Below, piece after piece: positions 23,101 to 34,100 of a stretch of DNA of 64,000 bases. Made by a program: the position numbers and the translations under genes. Below the pieces are notes generated by a model. That model saw only the letters and a list, made by a program, of their open reading frames with translations, ran no database searches and had not been told where the DNA came from. Source of the stretch: Nereocystis luetkeana (Eukaryota; Sar; Phaeophyceae; Laminariales; Laminariaceae); the NCBI GenBank assembly GCA_031213475.1, contig JARUPZ010000017.1, forward strand, positions 6,712,167 to 6,776,166. The letters run 5' to 3'. Position 1 is the stretch's first letter; each line of letters begins with the position of its first letter.

Positions 23101-23720
23101 ACCCTTGCGCGTGCTGAAAAACGTGTTGGTGAGAGCCAACTTGCAATTGGTGGCGAACGACAGGAGCCGTCTGCCATTATCGTTACGAACATCACGTCCA
23201 TACGCTCCCAGCACTCTGCTTTCATCATCACCGCACCCTTCCTTCCTCTGTCCAGTTCGCGCGTTGGCATCCATCAGTACAAACAGACACTCTTTCGTCG
23301 GGATTTTTTTCACCAAGTACTCCAGCTTCTGCCAGAAGATACCTTTCAGTTCGGCGTCCTTGGTACAATCAGTTGGAGCATACGCAACGACGAAATTGAC
23401 TGCCTCGCATTTGCCAGCCAGCTCAAAGCGCATAGACATTAGCCGCTCGTCAACGAACTGATGAGTATACACAGACTTACTGCACAACGATTCCTTGACA
23501 GCTAGGCCTACTCCGTACAGCCCTTGCCTGGTGGCTGTTGTTTCCTGTCCTGAACAGAAAACACGATACCCTGCCGCACGGAACGTCGTGCTGCCGGACC
23601 TCCGAGTTTCTTGCAGGCCAATGAAGTCACAGCCGAGTTGCCGTCCCTTCGCCAGTACCCGCTCGTCATGTCCGTACCCGTTCTTCCCCTTTACAGCCAG
23701 GGTGCGCACATTGTAGGTCG
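20200..23720 (-). mobile_element. Non-LTR retrotransposon (LINE)
   Basis: The element consists of one long open frame (20344-23709) and a short pyrimidine-rich 3' region on the minus strand (about 20200-20343). The upstream border falls next to the first codons, where a stop lies in frame just before a TAC-AAT-GTG start of homology, so the copy is probably 5' truncated by a little or has lost its initiator. I did not find a convincing target-site duplication. The uninterrupted reading frame suggests a young copy. Confidence 0.85.
20344..23709 (-). CDS. LINE ORF: AP-type endonuclease plus reverse transcriptase
   Basis: The 1121-codon frame has no interruption. Residues 1-260 form an exonuclease-endonuclease-phosphatase domain: GLQETRR with E34, VVAYAPTD (107-114), VLMDANAR with D147 and N149, and SDHN (250-253). 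Residues about 500-830 form a reverse transcriptase: KAVGPDGLPVELL, QCGFRPARSTID, motif A FIDLQKAYD with D640, motif B QGLRQGCVLSPL, motif C YADD (763-766). A C-terminal region with LLYGCVTWTL and a basic Gly/Arg-rich tail follows. This order nicks target DNA and primes reverse transcription from it. The domain set without RNase H fits RTE-like or similar LINEs. There is no in-frame ATG at the homology start; the first is residue 91, inside the endonuclease. Confidence 0.92.
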   Translation of the reverse strand: MRTLAVKGKNGYGHDERVLAKGRQLGCDFIGLQETRRSGSTTFRAAGYRVFCSGQETTATRQGLYGVGLAVKESLCSKSVYTHQFVDERLMSMRFELAGKCEAVNFVVAYAPTDCTKDAELKGIFWQKLEYLVKKIPTKECLFVLMDANARTGQRKEGCGDDESRVLGAYGRDVRNDNGRRLLSFATNCKLALTNTFFSTRKGGISHTYNGTGPNDRKRIDYILTRQVHRPRVQDAKVVPQPPAPAKADSDHNILYIKVRLGGRFAPNRQIRRPTKRREFDRQLFMSDGNCRERVVSRIISTLNQPIQPRNTSGMVEIFTAAVIDAVEKEVPPPARRHRRHGWCESAETLAAFMPAWTAREDARQFLRAHPRDRTAWKTLRSACANLQKVIAAGLHAYFEAYLAETERLLANNDQRGFYKHLKSTVGLEGTKARSEQFIRDEDGTILRDKVRIRERWAGFYHKLLNTKSLKLDPTIIDLLPPRPPKLSLEDEPSIDEMTEALKGMSNWKAVGPDGLPVELLKIDHPAFAQRFHNILVNVWLTGEVPQQWKDAIIKVLHKKKDRTDCNNYRGISLVAHAGKVLLKIVASRLSNYCETEELLPEEQCGFRPARSTIDMLFVVRRLQELGRQRKIPLYVCFIDLQKAYDSVDRELLWKVLTRFGVPTKMLRIIRNFHDGMRARVRTDDGELSEWFDVTQGLRQGCVLSPLLFNVFFAAALHVVLVRFSQDEAIVRDLVQLLEAGVVRTGKEEPLACVRRSVWGMLYADDAGIVSKSAEGLAKMMTVIVTVFEAAGLTVSEKKTETMVLQTPDRTTLAPPLVIEAAGQRYKQTTQFLYLGGVIHENADLSLEIDRRIRLMRACFKRFGPELYDRTTAPLSLKVRMLKAEVIETLLYGCVTWTLRAEHFAKLRTAHHQVLLRVIGFQRRLRTDHATLSYAKALKMTRCESIETTIRKRRLFFAGGVARQSKERLPNRVMLGTIAGGENPRPGGQCKTWHRCIVEDLREFRATEGSTEVAPLVFGVETALWSTAAKKVGKWYRGILEAAERFMVRWHEAEAEMSRQRRASAVDGAQRNGGGGGNRRSGIKPDRVNAERGGNRRGRRETAVDESRKEMADRVARHQVD

Positions 23721-26700
23721 CTTATGATTTGTCGACAGAACAATATACCTGGTATGGAATGATGGAAGACGGATGTGTTTTTTCAAAGCTGTTGAAATAT
23801 CCATCTCCCCACACAACAGACAGGCCAGGAATCCTCACACCGACATGCGTGACAGTATTCGATTCGGATTTTGCTTCGTCTTATGATGTGAAAATTATAT
23901 GTACATCGTCACAGTTAGGCCTATCTATGCCGTAGCCCCTGTTGGTTGTGATGAACACTTTCGGAAAGCGGCCTAAATCCTACATACAATATTTTAGCTT
24001 ACGGAGGTATACAAAAGAACGAATTTTGATTGGCCAAGCCATAGCACGTGCTCTAATACCAAACCAAGTAACCAAAACTCTAACACCAACCCCAACCGCG
24101 GCTTGAGCACCTAAAAAAGTAGACTGCTAACAATTGTAGATTTTGTACAGTGCGTGGGTCGAAGTGGGTTGTCGTTGCTGTTTCTGTAAGCTACGATGTA
24201 CTGAAAAGGGTAATGCCCCCGTCACCCAGATATTCTTCTATCGCATCCTTCTGCAGCCCTGCACACCTCGTCCACCCTATACCGTCTCCCTAAAAAACGG
24301 AATAGGATATACCAGCCGGATTTTAATCTGACTACACCCAACACCGGTTTATCTATGAAACAAAAGCTCCGTAACCCCTTTAGAACCCAGTCCCAGTTTG
24401 GTGACAAACTACAAACTACTTCAATTTCGAAGGGTGTATCCCCGAAACGTGACTGTGGTCCTAAAAAAAAGTTTAATAGTAACCTTCAGTCTCATACGAA
24501 ACTTTTGATCTCCTAAGCGTAAAGAGGAAACCACACACAATTAAGAAATACTCTACGGAGCTCTGTTCGCTTGGAGCTTCCATCCCCCCCCCCCCCCCCC
24601 CCCCCGAAAAACCAGATGAGGCAGTTGATAGGAAAGCAGCGGCGAAGATGTGTAGCTTGGCTAACCGACCCAGCGACTATCGTGTGCCTGCTTATGTTCT
24701 CCGGGAGAGACTTACGCCCAGTTATGCCTACAGTACGTTTCCTAAAACTAAAAATCACGTCCAAACTCTGCTCTTTGCACTACTACCATACGCAATTTAG
24801 AGCTCAGACGCAGGCACGCCTATGGTATCATATTTACCAATATGAAAGAATAACGTTTTGTGGTAGCCGAGGTTTCGGTGAGGAGCGAGCGCATGCCTGG
24901 GACGGCTATAGCTTCTGTGAATCTCCCCTCCGTCACCGACACCTCTACTCGGACGACACTGCAAATGCTAAGGCTCGCCGCCCACACCCCCAACAAAACC
25001 ACACGCGTCCCGTACAGAGCATTTGCATGGTGCTTTGTGCTATCAACGAATCTAGACAGCACCCCCTCAGAAGCGCGTGCGGGGTACATGATATGCGATG
25101 GAAGAACATTTTGACGACGGGAGTAGGTTGCGGCCCTGGGTCACCATACATTGCACATGCATATGCACACCTCGGGGGGTATAGGCATCGACTATTCACA
25201 ATGGCATACCAATCGTCACCTACCTGCCGTGAGGAACAACCGGACAATACACAATTATATTCATGATGATACGTAGGGAGCATTTACATTGATTGATCTG
25301 AGAGGCGGAGAAATTGCACGTACGTGCAACGCTCTTCAGATTTGAACGTAGACTCAATTGCGTAGTATGTATAGCAGGTGTTGCAACAAGTGCATGCATG
25401 GCCTTCATCGCACTAAGTGGGATGAAGGTGCGCCGGTGACTGCTGCGGAGGTCTGTCTAACTTTATGCACCAATAAGGGGGAGAAGGGTATCCAATGGAA
25501 TGGGCCGACTGCGAGGTCCACAGGTTCCAGGTTTTACACCCAATAATATATATGCGCAAACATAGGAACCCTGCACGTACGTGAATTGTTTTCCCAATGT
25601 TCCAAACTAAGAGACAGTGACTATCAGCTACAGCAGTATACTCCAAACCACAGCTAGGTTCGCAATACAGGGACACGATATTATAGGATGCATAATGGTG
25701 ACGTCGGTTCTCCGCCCCGTGCATATTTCATAGTCCGACGTGTGTACGCAACGTTCGGTAGCTTTGCTGTGTATCGCACGCTCCACATCCGTCGAGGCAC
25801 CGTAGTACAATATGGGCCCGCCAATACCTGTTCAGACGGCAGCGCCGGTTGGTGGGCCCTTGCACATTGTTTTCGACTATATTGAGAGTGCTGAGCTGAT
25901 ATGTACTGCAAGTAGAGTAGACAATACACGGGTAGCAAGTACACTCGCGGTACGGTGATTGATAGCATACATACGCAGTACATCTCCCCCAACTATTGCG
26001 TGTACTGATTGTACAATATCTGCCCACAACCCTTCGACTACCGAGATTACTCGCTGTATCCAGCATCAACACGGTTGGAGTACCTGCTGTATGTGCAGCA
26101 TAAAAAATCAAATACTGGAAGTACTCGCAGTAGTAGCAGCACTACCGACCCTCAAAAAATATTACCAGAGTGTTGACCAATGCCACTGATTCACGACGCC
26201 GCACAAGCAGGTGGTAGGATATAGATGGAATGTCTACAACAACGAAAGGCCGCAGACGGCGAACGAATCTTTGGGAGATATGTCCTGCCAGCAGAGAACG
26301 GCAATCGGCGATGAACATAACGGGTACGGCTTCTTTAAACTTGAGAGGAGAAAAGGCATCCCAACATGAAGCACTACCGTTGTGTATGCAAAATAATAAG
26401 CGAGGGGAACATGATTTGGTTAGTTGTATATTAATGTTCTCGATCTGGCGAATATAACTGTTCGGCAGGAATCTGGTGATAAATGACGGTTCAACAGAAA
26501 TCTGGTGAACCCAACGGCTCGCACGTCGAGGGATCTTACTATACGGCTCTACGAGGACAACACACTCGACCGCGGAGCTATATTCATAGTGAACTCAAAC
26601 CAAGGCAAAACTGCCACTCGCCAATGGCGTGGTGTCTTAGATGTTTTGTTCATCGCAGTTGTGTTTCATTTGAGGACCATGTGTTGCTTCGGTTGCAAAA

Positions 26701-27857
26701 TGTTTTTTATGACCCCAGCCGCCGGGACGATTGAGACGCCTTCATATATAAAAGCTTGCTGAATTCGGCTAACACTCGCAGTGACGACAACGAGATCAAA
26801 CGCCGGATAGCTGAGCTTGTATGTACCAAACGTGATCGTGTTCGGCGGCACCATGGCAGCGGTAGAGAATACCAGTCAGTGCGCGTTCAGAGTCGTTATG
26901 TATGACTGCTGTGGGCATGCTGTGTTTGTGGTTGTTTGTGTCGAACGCTATGGCCGTCACCTAAAGTGGAGCTCGACAGGTCGTCATTTGTCCTTCTCCA
27001 GCCTCCGGTCGACAGGGTATGGAGCTGTAGGTGCGCTTGGCTGGCCTCGCCAAAATCAGATAGGCTCATAGATAAGCTCAGCCAAACCGAAACAAGAACA
27101 TGCATGCCTCCACGATGCAAAGCACCGTATTTCACCCCCCCGCCCGGAAGTGATATTTTACTGGTTGTGTTGTTAAGCTCAACCTCATCTTCCCGTGCCC
27201 TCCAAGAAAGGCATGACCCCACACATTCGACGGTGCACCACTGCATGAGGCACCAACGACACAGGACACTTTGGAGATGCCTATCTTTCGCTATATTATG
27301 CATACTAAGTCAATTATTAGTGAGGGGCCTTTCGAAATGGCCAACGCGACGAATGTAGGTAGGTACCGAGGAAATACACGCCGACTATAGAGTTGGACCC
27401 TCATTATCAAGTCGACTTCGCGGCGTCACTTCCTGCTTTTTCTGGCTTGACAAATCGTCGGGTGTTGTTTTTTATTGGTTCGTGTCGGGATATTGTATAT
27501 CGTCGACCCAAGTTCCACATTTTGTTTCTGTTCATATCGACGTGGTATCCGGGATATTCGATGTTGTCAGTTGTTTGCTTTTGTGGTTGTACATGCGTTT
27601 TCGACGAACGAGGTAGAGTATACGATGCACATACAGAAGGTTGAGACCTGGTGGCGTGGAATAAGATATACCAACTTTCTACTGCTGCACCTGAAACGAT
27701 GCATATATATAATATGCCACCCACGATGTAAGTGCCCACCCGATCGTGGCCCAACACCCGACCCTCAGCAACTCGCCGCACTCCTCCACGGCACATCGCA
27801 TCCACTCCTTACACCAGCTCATATCATATCCCGGCCAGGGTGATAACATCACGAACC
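23721..27857. other. Intergenic, no supported gene
   Basis: Contains an uninterrupted run of 22 C at 24584-24605 and scattered short open frames on both strands with no start, splice or motif support. At 27700-27720, about 140 bp before the LRR gene start, gcatatatataatatgcc could serve as a TATA element, but TA runs are common throughout the window. Confidence 0.4.
24584..24605. repeat. Poly-C run (22 nt)
   Basis: Twenty-two consecutive C residues on the plus strand. Confidence 0.9.
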
Positions 27858-28109
27858 ATGAAAATGCTCAGTGCTGAGCGCATCTCTGTGTTGGGGGTGA
27901 TGCTGGCCAGTACAGGTTGCGTTTGTCGGGCGGTTCCAGAAACGATGTCGCTTACGGAGGGCGGCATCACGTTCACTGCTGTCCGATACGATGACGGCCG
28001 CACCAACCCCTACATGCTCGAGTTCAGCCAGGACGACACGCCCTCGCTCTACACGCTAGACTCGGCTGCCCAAGTAACGAATATGAACGTCGGTTCGGAG
28101 ACGTACAAG
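27858..28109 (+). CDS. LRR gene exon 1: signal peptide and N-terminal segment
   Basis: 84 codons from ATG; the start reads MKMLSAERISVLGVMLASTG, a basic n-region and hydrophobic core followed by CVCRAVPE, a typical secretory leader. The mature part is acidic with TDxx-like polar residues. The donor is AAG|GTACGC, phase 0. Confidence 0.8.
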
Positions 28110-31100
28110 GTACGCCATTGTCGCACTCCATGAAGGAAGGAGACGTCTTCATACAGTAGAGCAAATGTGAAGCGATTTGAAGTTAGGAATCGAAATCGTC
28201 CATATATATATGTTTCTCCAGTAGAGGCCATTGATAACGTTTACATTATATAGGCTAACTCCGTGTATTCTTAGAAGGATTCATCGAGAGGAAATAAATA
28301 CAGTACAGAGAGCACCTTACCGCAGTCAACATACTCCACTATGTTCGCGCCCATTCCTCATTCGAAGCGCTCTGGCCTTCCTAACATATTTATTGGTGAA
28401 AAACAGGAACAACATATCCATTAGTGGAAAAAATATAGCGAGTCTATCTCAAACTACCAACAACAAGAATGTTATCTTCCATCGCGTCTGTCACACCTTG
28501 CCAAAGATGATGTACGACACCAGCGACAACCTGGTGGGCGTGGAACCGAAGAAATCCACCAGACGAGCCCTCACTCAAGAAGAGGGAACTGGCTCGGCCA
28601 CGGCCGAAGGACGTCGCAGAAAATTTGAAGACTGCACTGCGTGTGAAGAGGCATGGCACGCATTGTGCGAATCCGTGCCTTCCGTGTGTGACTTGGTCGA
28701 CTATGGTGCTCCGTTTGACGCCGCGGCTGCTTCGTCCGCCAGTTCGGCTTGCGGGACCTTCGGGGGCGCATGCTCAAAATACGAAGCCAGCGAGGCATGT
28801 CAAGATCATTGCACGGCCGAAGGTCCCCGTAGAAACGACGTTCCTGGCATGATAGGTATGAGGAACTCGATAGCAGGTCGTCACTGACGTCAATTGCAGG
28901 TCACCCACACTTACTTGATAATACAGGCTGTGGTGAAGCCGAATTTAGTGGCTAGACCACAAAATACGTCGTATCATTATTGTAGGGTGGTGAGGTATTT
29001 TTGTCACGGCCACGACTAGGCTTTTGTTTCACTGTTGTCACATGTTACACATTGCAAGTCAGTCGTTATTATTGTATGTACAAAAGGCAGTAGGCCGTGG
29101 CCGTTGACAACATGAACGCCCTCGAGATATTCAGTCTGGATCAAACACTGAGCTACTCAGTCGGCAGTAAGTACGTTGTGCTCCTCGAGAATGGATAAAC
29201 CAATGCGTTACAATCCAGTCCACATAATAAGCCACTGATATAATAAGTCAGCACCGACTGAGCGGCTCAGTGGTTTGGCGTGTGTAATCTTACAAAGTGG
29301 TTAAATTACTCCTCCAAAAAAAACTTGCCATCGACTGATTTCATCTGGAGGTCATCAAACTCACACTGAGCGCCTGCACGTTACTTGATATGGGCCCTCT
29401 CTTCGCGCCGTTGTTTGTTAGCTATGGTAAAAACTAATTTCCGACCTTCTGGTGGAGTGTTCTGTATATATATATATATCGTGGATCTCTCAACGTGTTT
29501 TCCCATGCTCCGTGATCGAGCTGGAATAATATGTTCAGGTGGGTTAGTCCCATTTAAGGCGGCAGTCCACTATTTTTTTGGGGCACGACTAAGTTGAAAA
29601 CAAAGTACAAAAATGTTTGTACGTGCACTGCAGCACTCACGCACGGAGTTAACGCTGAACTTTCCGACCCATTCATTGGAGTGTTGCTTTCTCAGGGTTT
29701 ACTCCCTGAGCTCCTCAGGCAGTGATATATATGTGAACTTTTCGACCGTCTGCAGCAGTATTTCGATCGAAGAACCGAAGTTACCGCACTCTAGTGTAGT
29801 GGGCTAACCTACCTATACCGATCAAAACGAAGGGCTTGAGGGCCGGACGTCCATGCATGGAACACTGCTTGATTGAGTAGCTTAGCGGTGTATCATATAT
29901 ATTATAAACGGTACCCAGACGGTCGGAACATCCATCGCTCAAATAAATGTCACTGACGTCGACTTTTCACCGTAGTAGTATCCAAGAAGAACGGGAAACG
30001 AACGAGGAGGTTGATATGTTTCTAGTTAAGACAGGCCCTCATGTCCGCGTTGATACACCCCCGAGCAGACTACTAGCAGAAAGTGGAGTCAACCACTTGC
30101 TCAAGAAAACGCAACTTGACGAGATGTACCACATACGACACAATTACAATACAAAGCGAAACCCTTGCGCTGGTTATTGGGCCCTATTAAACCCCGCAGG
30201 ATGTTACAGGTGGGAGTATCTATCGAGCCCAAGTTACTTACTTGTTGTATTTGTTTTTGGGAGTACACCACCACCGAATATTTCCGTCAGCAACCGCGCG
30301 CTGATGAGGGGTTTGATCACCCCCCGACGATGTTTGCAACGTTAGTAATAATTAAGCCCGAAGGTAGAGTGCTCCTTCATTCTGTGCAATATTTATCGTT
30401 AGACCACTGAGCCACTCAGGCAGCATACATGCAGCAGTGAACACGAAGGTGAGCCACTGAGCTAGCCGGGACTACCCAGTCGGCGTTGAACAAGTGGCTC
30501 AGTGGTAAACCCTTTCGTCAGACACACATGGCATATACTCTTGGGCTCAATTCGCCCTCCCTCCGAAAATGTCCCGCGCCCCTCTTCAGCGTCATGTTGT
30601 TGCTGCATATATATATATATATTGTGTCTCTTCTTCGAGCCATGAACAAGGTTTTAGGCATGTAATGTCGGCACTCGTAGTGTGTGGCCGATGAACAGCC
30701 AAGGCCCATCTTCAGTTCCCAACCTTTTCAGTGCGAGTGCCAGGGAGGTGCATTTCGCATGGCACAACTTTGTCCCACACAACCTTGTCACACACTTAAC
30801 AGCGGTTCACACACCAAATCGGGACCGGTCTTTCTTTCGTGCGTTTTTTTTCCTTTTTTTTTGTTTTCTCTCATCCCATTCATTATCTTCGCACATCTTC
30901 TCCTTCTTCTCTCTCTCCTTCCAACTCGTAACTCAGATCCGGGGTTACATAGCAGGCTCTTCTCCCCCCTTCCCGCTACGGTACGTGCCTTCATTTTTAT
31001 CGCGAGAAGATTTCAGCCTTTTCTTCACTCGTCGACTCGTATCGAATTGTGCCTACCCACGCTGCAAGGCGCTCTCAACAATATAATCCCTTTTTATATT

Positions 31101-34100
31101 TTTGCAAATAAAGTCAAAGTCCGACCCTCCTGGGGTACGAACCCAGCACTCAAACAAGCAGAACTCGACGTTAACCACTTGAACCACCGGGGCGGTTGCC
31201 GCAATTTGGCTGGACTAGCCTCACTATATATTACTCAAAACAACCGTTTTTTAAGCCGTAACTGGGAATTGTCCTTCCGACGAGAACAACAATCAAAACT
31301 ATCAGGGATTCGCTTTGTTGTGTATGTCCCTCGCCGTCAAGAAGTGCGCCGTAAACGGTTGTCATTAAAATTTGTGACAGCCGTCGATATCACCAAACTA
31401 AACTAGTCAGCTCTGGCGGTCTTGAAAAACAAGAAGATCCAAGGAAATTGGATTTTCACCGTAAGAAAGACAATATTCTTCTATGATATTTCGTTTTACT
31501 ATTTATTCAATAGCCGGTCAAGACTGAGTTTGATTCAGTTTCAGTGGATCGATACTAATATCGATAGACACACACTACTACTACTACTTGGGGGTAAAGC
31601 TGTGACTGTGTGCGCCTCTTAGAAGAATCGAATAAAAAATCATCGATATTAAACATTATCTGAGAGAGAGTTCTCATCTTCTTGGAAAATCGGCTGGATA
31701 TACCACTGCGCCCATCGTCAGCTCGGTACAGGGAAGTATAAGCACTAGAGGCACTAGAGAAGTAGTGGCTCGTTGGCCTAATCACCACGTTAAATCCCTT
31801 TTGCTGTCCCACATACCGTGGAGGGAGTGGCGGCCGGGTTCACGAAGTTTAATGGTGAAGTTGAGGGTACCGCAGTCACAAACCACTACATACAGTATTA
31901 TTTATTGCGAAATTTTGTTGGTGCGTGCGAGACAGCAACAGAGACAAACAGTAGTATTATGCAGGAGAGCCTTGTGCCATGAGGATGTGCTCGTATATAT
32001 CGAATGATACGGCAATGAGAACGTTCATGCATACAGTGCAGCAGAGCTTTGGCTTTCTGCAGTACATCAGCCACGATCGCACAGTAAAGTGCAGGCCGTG
32101 ACCCTGTACACGTGATCGAAGTCTTTAACACCAACTCGTGCATCTCTAAAAGAATCAACGTTTTTTGCGGAAACTAAGGATACAACACTATACCCGGTAT
32201 GAACATACCGATATATATAGATAGATACTTGTCGCAAGCTGTCGAAAGCAACTCGCCCAGCAGGGTACACGTCTGTCAATAACGTTTTTCTCGTTGATGG
32301 ATGTTGTTGATGGATGCGGGTTGTAGCTTGTTGTCAAGTACATCATGTAACCTTGACCGCCGGTTCTAGTTTCCAAAACATTTTGATTGGTGGAAGACCC
32401 ACCCAACCCTGAAGGAGTCTCCGTCTGATTACGCAGTCGAAATATAGGCTGTCGCCTTCGTATTCATAACCTACGTATGGTGCGGGAGTCCTCTCGGCTG
32501 CTGGCCCTCATCACTCTTCTACTTTCCCGTTCAACCTGTGATCGACGTTGGTGCGACCCCGCACTACCGCCACGGGTAGTTGCAATCTGCAGTGCACACG
32601 GATTTTACAGAACATCGTTCACTACTTGAAGACGACATCGCAATGTATGGGCTCCAAGTGTTTCGCGGTACCGCACAAGATCGGAATGGACGCGGGGTGC
32701 CAACTGGTTTGGGGCTAGCGTTGTCTGGCGAGGGGTAGATATCAAGTGGGGCCCATGTCTGTAGCTTATACGGATTTAAGGGGGGCACGGGTGTGATACC
32801 ATATTCCACTTTTAGCTGAATCGTCAGCAACACTCGTCGCCCAGACATCGGTCAGTGGCACTAGGTGACATTGCGCTGCTGCAACCAGGGCTCGCTGGAA
32901 TACTCGTAAAGTTTACTACACGCGTACTAATATATACCTGGTGTACTGTATATTGGCACCGCTGTGTGCTGAGATACTACAAATATGGGTACAAGGTGAC
33001 AACCAATTGAACCTATTCGCCCACGCAAGACCTTTTTAGCATTCCTGTACTGACAAGGCCGTAGCATACCCATCAATACGCAACGCAGGCTAAAGAACTG
33101 CTGGATCTTCCCTCTGTGGTGCCTGTGTTTTCAACTCGTGAAACAGAAACCTCGCACTCACGCGCAGTGCTCAGCAGCAGCACGAACTCGTGCGTCGATC
33201 CTGCCAGCGACGGTTACAAGTGCACGTTTTCGGGGGGTACCACCATGTGAGATATTGTGCTATTATTAAATAGCTTCAGGGAAGGATTATTGTTCTATTC
33301 ATTGTGTTGCTTATACCTGGTATTTCTGATGTTTGTATTCTTCGTATGGTAACGGCGTCACATTTTAACTATACGACGGTCGATCTCTCAGACTGGCCCA
33401 TCACACTGCAAACCCACAATCAATCACTAACGGCAGCTACACCAGGGCTGCCGTAAATATCGGAGAGCATGCATTGGAGATTTTTCGCAAGTAAGTTAGA
33501 AATGTAGGAGATTCTCCCATCGAGGTACAGGGGCACTGTGTGACGATTCGTGAAGTTCACACAACAGGGCGGAATGTCAGAAAAGTTGAATTTCTCGTAT
33601 TATTTAGAAAAAGTAAACACGAAAATAAATGTGTGTTAAAACCCTGGGGACTTTCGGGGATTTCTTTGAAAAAAAACTCTCTTCTTGTGAAACCGACGTT
33701 ACCACGAGTGTTTACTGGGTTTTTTCCGCAGGTGTCGTCATTGAGTAATACGCGTAACGAACAAAGGCGTCCACAAGGCATTGCTTTTTCCACTTTGACT
33801 CTCGATCGAGTTATTAGCGGAGCACGTACCAGCTACTTCCGTGTCGGAGAGCTTCTTTTCTTTCGCTTTTTCCAAACGTTTTTTTTCAGTTTCGATACTT
33901 TCGTGATAATATTTTCCCAACATATACTATGTGAAATTGAAGCTTTCTGGTAGTGTAACCCGTGTTTAAACCTTGACCAGTTGTGACAGAACGTTTCTGC
34001 ATGTTGATCAGAAGTTCGTGAAAATGAAACCGAAAAGAAATCCGGAAGACACCCACTCCGAGAGCAACGTCTTTTTATGATGGCCATCAAAGCGTCTTAA

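Larger units (their letters stand above)
28856..33167. other. Intron 2 of the LRR gene (4.3 kb)
   Basis: Holds the cluster of tRNA-A-box-like repeats (29.1-30.5 kb) and SINE copy B. A stretch at 32580-32740 is open on both strands and preceded by a cag acceptor-like site, but fits no exon phase needed here and is not called. Confidence 0.6.

Noticed and set aside
20990-23460. Several plus-strand frames opposite the LINE
   Set aside because: They are antisense shadows of the endonuclease-RT frame.
31130-31195. tRNA gene on the minus strand
   Set aside because: A and B boxes are present, but acceptor and anticodon stems do not pair properly and the sequence continues into the body shared with two other copies, so it is a SINE head.
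32580-32760. Exon in LRR intron 2 after ctgcag
   Set aside because: Both strands are open, but the phase 1-1 exon needed here has no good donor, and exons 2 and 3 join in phase without it.
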